Source: Amphimedon queenslandica
Taxonomy: Eukaryota; Porifera; Demospongiae; Haplosclerida; Niphatidae
Direction of reading: 5' to 3'
Assembly (NCBI RefSeq): GCF_000090795.2
Contig: NW_003546403.1
Span: 116,870 to 180,869, forward strand
DNA length: 64,000 nucleotides
Below, piece after piece: positions 12,781 to 23,000 of the stretch (position 1 is the first letter of the stretch; every line of letters starts with the position of its first letter). The notes beneath the pieces were generated by a model. It searched no databases, had not been told where the DNA came from, and was given only the letters and a program-made list of their open reading frames with translations. A program made the translations under genes and the position numbers.

Positions 12781-15700
12781 TAATAGTCTAATATGAAGAA
12801 GTTGGTTGATCATGTGACGTCAGGGTCTATCAAAAAGATCGAGAAGCTATTGGACTCTGGTCTAGATCCAAACTTCATCATGGAGGATGGAAGTAAGTCA
12901 CAGTCTGCTAATTTATCACTTTATAACTTCCAGCGCTAATAAAGTAATTTAATTAATAATTATCAGTCACTAATGTACAAACTTGAATTTGATGCTTTGC
13001 TGAAATATGAAGCTTTTTTAAAATGACATGATGAGATGGATTTTTTACTTCATAAAAAGCACTATAATGATTGATGTAACAGTGTATGCATATCATAATA
13101 TTTATCATTTTAGACACTCCATTGGGACTGGCGTGTGGTAGACAAGGTCGTAGTCAGTGCATCAGTCCTCTGATCTATGGTGGAGCAATCATTGACTTCA
13201 GAGGCAGTGCTGGCCTCACTCCAATACACAGAGCTGCCATTGGCGGGAATACACAAGCACTGAAAGTAAATTTAAACAGTTTTTATAAAAAATTAATGCT
13301 ATATGCATTTATTATATTCCTCTAGATTCTTTTGTCATTTGGTGCATCTCCAAACTACACTGATGTAAAGGGCACGACCCCACTCTATCATGCTGCCATT
13401 ATGGGAGATGATGTAACCGTCTGTGAGCTATTACTCAAGAATAACTCTATAGTAGGCAACACTGATATCATTGGCTGGACTGAATTGCATCAAGTAAGAA
13501 CCCACGATCCTTTAAAAGACTCTATTGTCAATCCTTTTCATAGATTGCAAAACATGGTCATGTCCATATGATTGATGCATTGTTAGCGTATGCTGCTGAC
13601 ATTAATGCTGTGAATAAAGCAGGGAACACTCCACTGCATGTTGCAGCACAGCATGGACAGGTAAGGCCCACAATAATGATAATAATAGTTTTTTAAATGA
13701 TAATGCACACTTTTTTGACTTTGTGTAGTTGGATGCAGCCATTCATTTATTGAAAAGAGGAGCCAATCCTTACATTCTCAATTCATCCCATCAGCCTCCA
13801 AACCAAGTACAGATATATTTCTTCTCCTTCCTGTCTCTTTCTTTTTTCCTATTTTAATCCTCATTCATTGTCCTTTAATCTGTAGAGTGCAATACTTTGT
13901 GGACATCACAATCTGGCAAAGGAGATAGCAAATTTTATGAAGGAAGATATGGGTATGCATAGGAGATAATTCTTCATTTTTATTACATTTTCTGGTACAT
14001 TTAATTGTACTTATGTTGTGTAGAAAGTTTAAGCTGAATCCACTCAAAATTAGATTTTTTACAAATTTTAAAGTTGCTCTAAAATTAGGCCAATATACAG
14101 GATATTTTATCAATAGGAGAGAATCATTACATTTATGCTCTATTGTGTAAAAAGTTTAAGCTGATTCCAATCAATTTCGGATTTTTATACATCAAAATTA
14201 GACCAAACTGTTGCTAGCTCAACTGGTTTTATCAATCCTTTCAATAGATCCTGTTGATCCTTCTGAAAGTGAGCCTGCTGGAGAGAGATGGGGAACAGAG
14301 AGACGTGGATCTCTTGGCAGTAGAGAAAAGGAAATGTCACCAACCTCATATAGCTCTAAGACTCTGCCCTCTTCTTCAAGAGGTAAACCTGGGGCTGCTG
14401 TCGGTGCTCCAAAACTAATCAAAGGACAAAGTTTAACTAACCTATCACAGCAGGTACTGCTAGCCAGTATTCAGTAATAACTACATATAATTCTATATCT
14501 GTTTTTTTCTTGATTTTAGAAAACACAAGTCCCCACACTCAGCACTAGTCCACCAACAAAATACAACATTACAAAGAAAGCCCCTGTGATGCCAACTGGT
14601 AGTAAGAGAGGACCAAAAGGAAAATCAGTCGAGGAAGACACAGAAGTAACCGAAGGCTCTCCTAGAACAGAATCTTTAGCAGTACCTCAATCAAGAAAAC
14701 ATCGATACTCAACTGATCGTAAAACCTCACCTAAATCCTTGCACCAGTCACCGACACCAGCACCAATGCCAGGAACTCCTCCATTGGCGATAAGAGAGAG
14801 ACTGTATCCAGTTGGTACTCCTGGAAAGAAGTATTTTGTTACAATGAATGTTGATCCCGAGCAGGAAGGAGATCTTCACTTAACTAGAGGAATGACTGTT
14901 GATGGTAAATTGATTGTTGAATACTTTCTTGCATTTTATTTGACATTTATCATTGCTTTATTTGCTTCAATAGTGACTGACAATGTTCACATTTCTGCCT
15001 TTATAAACTTATAGGCTAAAGTTTTGCATGTTGCCTGTATATCGTTGTGTCAGAATTTTAGTAATCTTTAGCTCATCTATTCAGAGTCAGACTTGACCCT
15101 TTACTTTGTTGCAACTGTTATACATGATAGCATTTAGTTTTATTAGGATCTCATGCTATGGCGAACTCTTATCAATTCTGATAATTTTTCTTTTAGTTCT
15201 GTATGTTGGTAAAGGCGGATTCTGGGAGGGAAAAGTTGGAGATGTAACAGGATGGTTTCCACAGCATGCCATAACAGAGAAAATGGAAGGTAGAATTATA
15301 TGAATTTTAAAATGTATATAGTTTAAAATGCTATTTGATCTAAGCCATGGATATGATTTTGTGTAGGTTGGGATGATCAGGCACAGCAGGCAGCAAAAGA
15401 GGAGAAAGGATCTGAAAAAATGTAAGTTATTATCACCACCAGGCAGCTTATTAAACTATTTCTTCTATTTAGACCTGGCATAAAATCTGTTACTCTTTCC
15501 AAAGGGCCAAAAGGGTTTGGGTTTGCAATGAGAGGCATAAAAGGTGAGGATGCAAATTGTTTTTTTCTTATTATTAATTTTTGTGTTTTTGTAGCTGTTA
15601 ATGCAGGAGCTAACTGTAAACTAACACCAGAGATCCCTGCACTGCAGTATGTAGGCAGAATAGATAAAGGAAGCTCAGCTGATATGTCAGGATTGCAAAA

Positions 15701-18700
15701 AGGAGACTTTATCATTGAAGTGAGTTTAAGAAAAAAATAGTTCTAAAATTAAAAAAAAAAAAAAGCAAAAAGTGATTCCGCCCGGGATCGAACCGGGGAC
15801 CTTGAGTGTGTTAGACTCACGTGATAACCGCTACACCACGGAATCTTACGATGATGTGATGGCTATTATTTATATTTTATAGGTAAATGGAGTAAACACT
15901 ACTAAGAGTACACATGAAGAAGTTGTGGGCATTATCAAGCAATCAAACAGTGACAAGCTACATTTGAAAGTCATCACTCCTCTCAAGAAAGGTGCTGTTA
16001 CGTCTTCAAGTAAACAACCAAAAGAAGAATCGAAGGGTAGCCATGAAGAACCTCCTCTAGCTGCACAAGAATTACCCACTTATCCAACTGGGGGTAGCTC
16101 TCCAAAGCAACAAGCATGGGGCATGCACTCAGAAGAAAATGAAGGAGAAGGAGCAACGAATTATACACAATCTCCTTTACCTCCTCAACCGATATCAATG
16201 ACTCCTCCAGATAAAAAGAGAGTGATCATACAAGCATTGCCATCTTCTTCTCCAAAACTACAAACACGAGGCAGTCCCTCGGCATCACCTTTACTGAGCA
16301 ATGTGAAAAAGTCTAGTCCACTCGTCAAGCACTCATTGCATGCAAAGGATACTTCAAGCGATAAAAAAGAGATCGAGGCTTTGACTAGCAACAAAGATCC
16401 AGGTGGCATTTCAAGCTCAAGATCTGAAGAATTATTGCAAAGAGAAGAGGAGAACTACAAGCTAATGATGAAAGAGGATGAGGAGGAAGAAGAAGAGGGT
16501 CTCTCTGAGCTTGCTAAGCAGCTAAGGAAAGCTTCAAGAGAACGGTACAAGAGAACTAAGGAAAGAGATGATCAACTCCCCCCACCATCAAGCCCAAGTC
16601 AAAGTAAAGTACCAGTTACTAATGCAAGCACCTCTAGACCTCCTAATGATAATAATGTAGCTAGCAACACTAGTAGTCCTAAGAGCATTAGTAGTCATAT
16701 TACCACAATGAAGCCAGCTCAAAGCATACATAAAACTGAAAGTAGCACTGTGACAAAACCTCAGTCACCAGTTGCTCCTTTGAAACATGATCTATTAGCA
16801 GAGCCAGTAAAGGATGATGATGATGATGATGATGATGGATGGGAGTACACAGAGGCTCTTACAGCATATGCTGATGTCGTTCCACCGGCTACAACTTCAG
16901 AGCAAAAAGAACACAAAATAGACACCACCTCAAATAAGAGCAAGACTGAAAAGCAGTCTCTGAGTAAAAGAGAAGAGCAAGCAGCATTAAGAGTAGAGCA
17001 TCTGAAGAAAGGCTACTTATCTAGCAAACAAAATGCTACAGCATCTTCACCAAAGAGCCAGCACACACAAAAGCCTTCTTCTCCTAAGCAAGAGCAATCC
17101 AAACAAAAGGTGCCTTCTTCTCCTAAAACTAAGTCATCACCATTAGTTTCACATCATCAGTCTTCATATGAACAATCGTCAGCTTCACCTAAGGCAAGCA
17201 AGCAAAAAGATGCATCTCCACCTAAGCAGCAACAGCAATCTCCTTCTCTTTTGTTAAAAGAAGAGAAATACACTTCATCACAACAAATGTCATTGAAAAG
17301 TGATAACTTTGATGAAAAAGAACCTGTCACGTCATCAGCTGCTACTTTTATGCCAAAGAATCCTCCACCAATTAAGCCTAAGCCATCAGTTGGTAAAGAG
17401 GTTGATGATCTTCCTTCTTCAATTGCTGCTCATAATACTTCATCAACATCAGCTGCTGCCTCTGTTGCTAGTTTAGCAAAAAACTTTTCCTCTCCAAAGA
17501 AATCGAGAAGAGACTATAGAGAGAAGCTACAATATTCCAAGAAAAATATTTCAAATGACACAGCATCAGGTCATGCTCAAGAGAAAAGCATTAGCTCATT
17601 GAAAGAAACTAGCCCAAAAGAGGAGGAACCTGAAGAGCCTGAGCCAGAGCCTCAGCCTGTCATGAGTTTGAAGGATAAATTTGAGAAAATGGCTCAGAGC
17701 AAGAAGCCACCACCACCAGGCCCTATCAAACCTAAACCAAAGAAACAGCCTGAGCCTGTAAAGCCAGCACCAGAACCTGTAAAACCTGTTTCTGAGCCAG
17801 CACCCGAGCCTGTAAAACCTGTTTCTGAGCCAGCACCTGAGCCAGTAAAACAAGTCAAACCAGTATTTGAGCCTTTGAAACCAGATCCCGAGCCAATCCC
17901 ACCAGAGCCTAATGAAACTTTCCTACCTCCACCAGTCTTTGAAGAATTTACAGACTCAAATCGGTTCTCCATTATTTCCCTTGAGGAGCTCCCCATACCT
18001 GCTGAGCTATTGAATGATGATAGCCTTGAGGAAGAAAATAGTAAGTCTGCACTTATTAAGTTACTTGTACATGAATCATTATTTTTTATAGATGATTTCC
18101 TCCCTCCTCCTCCTCTAGTTGAAGATGAAGAGATGAATGCATCATTTGAATTACCTCCTCCTCCTCTTTCTCTAGCCCACAGTTCAGATGAAGAAGCTGA
18201 GGTTGACATGGATCTGCCTCCTCCATTGTTTTGCATTGCCACCTCAATTTGAAGAAGATGGACTGACAAATATTACGGAGCCAGAGATCCCAGCTCCACC
18301 TTTTACTCCGACAATAGAATCTTTCAGTGCTATAAAATCTGAAAGCAAGGCTACCAGCAATGAAGATAAGGAGCTGCAGCCACCAGTTGAAACAAAAGAA
18401 GAAAGAGATGGTGAATCTACCAAAGAGAGTAAGAAAGAGGCAGACCACAAGCCCTCACCACCACCAGAGAATAACCTTTTGGACGATATTGTTGGTAAAC
18501 TAGTGAAACTGACTACTGGAGGTAGTAGTGATGAGGACATTGACAGTGACAGTGATAGTGCTGGTAGCCCACCTCCACTGCCTAGTGGGCCACCACCAGA
18601 TTCAGATGAAGAAGAAAACAAGGAAGACAACAGAAATCTACAAGAACCACTTATCATTGAAGCATTGGATGATGCACCAGGAAATAAAGGAAGCACATCA

Positions 18701-19696
18701 ATCATTGAGGACTCTTCATTAGAGCTACATCATGAGGTACCATTGCCACCTCCTCAGAGAGACTCTGTATTTTTTGATGATGGATTCGATGATTCAGCAG
18801 AAGACTTTATTCCACCTCCAACATTAGAAGAAGAAGATGAAGACAACACGTTTGAGCCACCTCCATTTATAGAGGACACTTTACCTCCTCCTTTTGATGA
18901 AGAGGACCTATTGGATGAGCAGCTCCCACCGCCTTTTGATGATGAATTCCTCCCTCCACCTTTTGATGAAGACACTGACTTGGTTCTTCCTGCAGGACCT
19001 ATTCCTGTACCTGAAAATGATGATGATTTGCCTCCTCCTATTTTTGATGATGAGACCTCAGACAATGAGTTTAGCTATGATCTATTACCTCCTGTGCCAA
19101 TGCTCTTAGACGAGGAAGAGAAAGAGAATGAGGAGTTTCTGCCACCACCTTCTCCTCCTTCATTTCCTTCTCCTCCTCCACCTCTTTCTTCCTCTGATGC
19201 ATTAAATGATCATTCAAACATACAAAAAGATGATAATGTAACTGTAACTACACAAGTCAGTAGTACAGAACACAAGTAAGCACAATATAAAAATTAAAAA
19301 TATAAACTGAGCATGTTACAACAACTCCAAGTTATTGCAGTAGCTTAGTAGACAATTCAAAAAATATTCAAAATTTTATTAAGCATGAAAAAGAGAGGGT
19401 TGCACATTGTAATGCATTCTCAATTGTAATATTTATTCTTTATTATTATTATATTATATAGCACTGCAGCAGAAGAGAACAGCTCTGCTCCTGTCTCCTC
19501 TTGGTCAGTTGACAGGGTCTGTAGTTGGCTGACTGAGATTGGATTGGAAATGCACACTGATACATTCCGTAGCAATGAAATATATGGTGAACACCTCATT
19601 GATCTCTCAAGAGACGATTTAAAAGATCTTGGGATCACTAAAGTTGGACACATTAAGACACTGAGACAGAAACTGAATGAAAGACTTCAGTCATAA
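11785..19696 (+). CDS. SHANK: SHANK-family scaffold (SPN-ANK-SH3-PDZ-Pro-SAM)
   Basis: SHANKs are master scaffolds of excitatory postsynapses. About 1,845 residues in 18 exons: 11785-11919, 12400-12531, 12584-12655, 12787-12892, 13114-13265, 13326-13493, 13544-13660, 13729-13806, 13886-13952, 14248-14453, 14520-14904, 15197-15289, 15367-15421, 15473-15543, 15595-15719, 15883-18040, 18092-19275, 19462-19696. Domains in order: ubiquitin-like SPN (~1-113; ends LELRYKRR as in SHANK), ankyrin repeats (~114-340; GTTPLYHAAIMG, GNTPLHVAAQHG), SH3 (~512-570; GGFWEGKVGDVTGWFP), PDZ (~592-694; carboxylate loop GFGF), a long linker with acidic LPPPF repeats, and a C-terminal SAM. LPPPVFEEF (~1340) could bind Homer EVH1 (PPxxF). 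The joined exons are out of frame by 1 nt near 18230. The upstream stop means ATG 11785 is the likely start unless a 5' exon exists. Confidence 0.9.
12700..12785 (+). repeat. (ATT)n microsatellite at SHANK intron 3 acceptor
   Basis: A nearly uninterrupted ATT run of about 80 bp ends within a few bases of the AG acceptor of SHANK exon 4 (12787). It replaces the usual polypyrimidine tract with a T-rich triplet repeat. Confidence 0.9.
13962..14215 (+). repeat. Diverged monomer pair in SHANK intron 9
   Basis: Two stretches carry TTTTATTACATTTTCTGGTAC...CTTATGTTGTGTAGAAAGTTTAAGC and then GTGTAAAAAGTTTAAGCTGATTCC, matching the core of the ~178-bp monomer. They are intronic and non-coding. Confidence 0.6.
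15773..15845 (-). tRNA. tRNA-Val (anticodon AAC), antisense in SHANK intron 15
   Basis: Read on the minus strand, acceptor arms GATTCCG and CGGAATC pair over 7 bp, followed by discriminator A. The anticodon arm TGAGT-CTAACAC-ACTCA has 5 bp and anticodon AAC, decoding the valine codon GUU. The T-arm is CCCGG-TTCGATC-CCGGG. A box (TGGTGTAGCGG) and B box (GGTTCGATCC) are intact, there is no intron, and a run of Ts follows the 3' end as a Pol III terminator. All stems pair, so it looks functional. It is opposite in strand to SHANK and lies wholly within the intron between two PDZ-encoding exons. Confidence 0.95.
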
Positions 19697-20015
19697 TGCA
19701 TATTGTCATTTATTTTTATTTTAACTCTCTTTCTTTAAAGCTGAGCTAGTTGCATTATTAAGCAAGTTAAGCTTGTATGTTTGCAGATCCATTTGCACTA
19801 GCACCACACACAGCTATAGCTATAGCACTACACTACAACTATATATAGCTATAGCACTATTCCAGCCCCACCCATTACCTCCCTATTGGCCCTAGCCATG
19901 TGCTTGATCTTGATGCTTCTTATTATCAATTATTTAACAACTTTACAGCTTCTGTGAACTGGGACAAGTTCAAGCAAGTTTTGTATAGAATAGGGGGTTC
20001 TATTTTAATCAAACT
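19697..20015 (+). other. Short intergenic, SHANK 3' side to death-domain gene
   Basis: About 320 bases without coding signal. It holds direct and inverted GCTATAG copies near 19810-19860. Bases just after the SHANK stop (TGCATA, GTCATTTA, TTTAAAGCTGAGC) recur after the truncated SAM copy at 26283, so the segment belongs to the duplicated block. Confidence 0.6.
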
Positions 20016-23000
20016 ATGGCCTCTATTCAAACTTATTTAGGTAAGTTTGATAAGTATTAAATCCGCCATGCTACTCTAGGTTTAGATATTGGTGACTTGA
20101 TTGATATTATTGACTTATTAAAGAGATGTGGGTTTCCAGAAACAAAATGGTATGAGCTTGCACTGAGACTAGGACTAAAGAAGAATACATTGGATGTCAT
20201 AGAGGCAAAACATCGTGGTAATGTGTGTCGCTGTATGACAGAGTGCCTCTCCCAATGGTTAGGTAGAGCTGATAATGTTGACAGTAAAGGAGGAGCCAAC
20301 TTGGACTCACTCTCAGATGCTCTGCAATCTATGAATGAAACTGCTGTAGCTGAGAAGTTAAGTGAGTCAACCATAATTGTACGTGCATGTATACATAACT
20401 ATAATCATTGTATTTCTATCATAGAACATCACGTTCTTATTAATATTTTTACTAATCGTCATACTGTCCTGTCTCAGTCTCTTTGTGATTCTGTTAGTAT
20501 TGCTTGGTTACTTTATGGTGAGTGTATGTTAACACAAGAAGCAGTTAGTAGAGTGGTGTCAGCTAGTCCCTCTATTCATAATCAACGTGAGGCTCTATTA
20601 ACTGCTGTCAAAGAAGCTATTCAAACTGATCCCAACAGTTTACATATATTTGCTAATGTATTGTGTACAATAAGTACTAATGTATCACTAGGACAAGCTA
20701 TACTGGATGATATTAGTGAGTATAATAATATAATATGTTTAATCAAAACCACAATGATTCTTATTATGTGTTTAGGTAAGCATTTTCCTACTCCTGAAGT
20801 GGGTGTAGTTCCTGAGACTAAGCCTCATGATGTACTTATAGTTCCACAAGGTAATAATTAATAAGAAATGATAATACGTTCATTAATATTTATAGATAAT
20901 GGAAGCACTAATGAAACCAAGATACCAATTATTACACGATCTGGTACATTATAAATACTGTAAAAAATCACTAAATAATTCATTTTATAGACTCATCTTC
21001 TGATACATCTTCCCAGTCTTTATTACCTCAAGGTATATACATCTTATACGTACTACCAAAATGACTCTATCTTTTATAGTTGAAGTACATGTTCCTGTTT
21101 CAAAAGGTTTATTGGGGGACTTTAGATCAATGAGAATGTCTTATGGAAAAATGTTTTATAATGTTGGAAAGATCATTAAACGGATATCTCCTCCTTTAGA
21201 AGAAATAAAAGAATTCCTGTCTTGTTGTGGCACTATTCTTAGGCGAAAAGTAGAGCAATGTTCTGATGATATTCCTAGTGTATTACGTCTTATTCAAGAC
21301 AAGTCTTCACTGACTGATATTGAACTCCTTCATAGTGTAGTGGAAGAAATGGAGATTACTGAGGCCAAGGAATGCATTGAAACATATAAAGCAAAGTTAA
21401 AGGAATTTTGCAAGTCACTCTCTGTTAGTCTTTGTTTGAAGGAAAGATTTGCTTCCATTCCTCATCTTCAATGTGAAACAATTACTCTTGTATTTGACTG
21501 GGAGCCTGAGGAGCATTTACTCAAAGATATCAAGGAGCTCCTTGCAAAAGTATCTGGTAAACTATTAAGGATTGAGTATATAGAGCCTCACAAATCAATA
21601 TCTGTCACTTGCTCCTTTCCTTTCTCTGATGTTGGGTTTACTGTATTGAGGATGATAGAGAATATTCATATACTAATGGGACAAGGATTAAAGGAACTGA
21701 CTATTGGTAACTTAACATTATGGAGGAGACAAGATGTTAGACAAAAGGTATAGTTGAATACCATATAGGGGGTATAATTATTTCCCGTGGAAAATATTTC
21801 ACGAAAATCACCTTTCAACCTATTCACAAGAAAGAATTTTGGTGTTTTTCTTCTACTGACCATTATTAGTATGATAAAAATAATTTTCATAGATAAAAAT
21901 TTCCACGAATTTTTTTTAAACCGTGAAATTAGCAAAATTAAATCCCCATGAAATATACCCCCTATACGGTATTTTTTAATGAATATTGTTTTCTCTAGGA
22001 ACTAAAAGAAAAGGATCAAGACTTATTACAGCGTACGGAAGTCAGTTAAATTTTTTACAATAATATAAGTGCAATTTTAAGTACTCAAGAATCTACATGT
22101 ATTTTTACAGGTTGTTTCTTATATTATACTTGAAGAAGCTGAACATAGACTAAGAGATGCTATCAGTAGCAAAGAGAAGGTTGTCATGCTAGACTGTTTA
22201 ATGGTGATCATCTCTTTCCTTGTACTTACATGTATAATAGGAAACAATAGAACTGAAACAAGAACAGTCAATGATTACAATACTTGAAGTTAGCTAATAT
22301 GTTATCATTGCACTATTGATCATGAATGCATCAATGTTAACATATATTGGTCTTGCTATTAGGATTTCTCACAGGATTTTGGCATAGTGCTCATTTAGCT
22401 TCTTGTCAATAAATTGTCATGTTGCTTTAAAATTAAGAGTCCTTCATTTATTATAATTTTTTCTGATAAATATACATGTCCTTATGCTGTGTTTCAATTT
22501 TGAGCTACATGTAATTCCAATAAAATTTGGAGTTTTTATGAATTTTTAGAGTTGCTCCAATGCTACATACATTAGCTCATGGTTTAAGTCAAATTAGTAT
22601 GCTTTGTGGGAAACCCTGCTTGGTGTGTTATATACCTACATGTATATATTAACGACAAGTGTACATGTGCTATTTTAATTCATTACTAGGAAGAATCATT
22701 GTCCAGTGATCCTAAATCAATTAAAGAAGTTGAGGTATAGATATATCTGTATTGATTATAATTATTATTAATAGGAAGAACCACTTGATAAAGAATTGAA
22801 TAAATTAAACTCTCAGTTTGATGAAATAAAAGGAAAGAATAAAGATTTGTCAGACAAATTATCAAAAATTAAGATTGATTATTTGAGATCACTTTCTAGT
22901 AATACTAGTTCAGGTTAGAGTAGTTTTATTATACTAATAATTATATGATTTATATTAAGCTGCTGGCAAAGTGAGAAGAGGAATGTCTCTTGAAATTGAT

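Noticed and set aside
17694-18269. Minus-strand Gly/Ser-rich frames opposite the SHANK linker
   Set aside because: They are the complement of proline- and acid-rich codons and have no start, splice or domain support.
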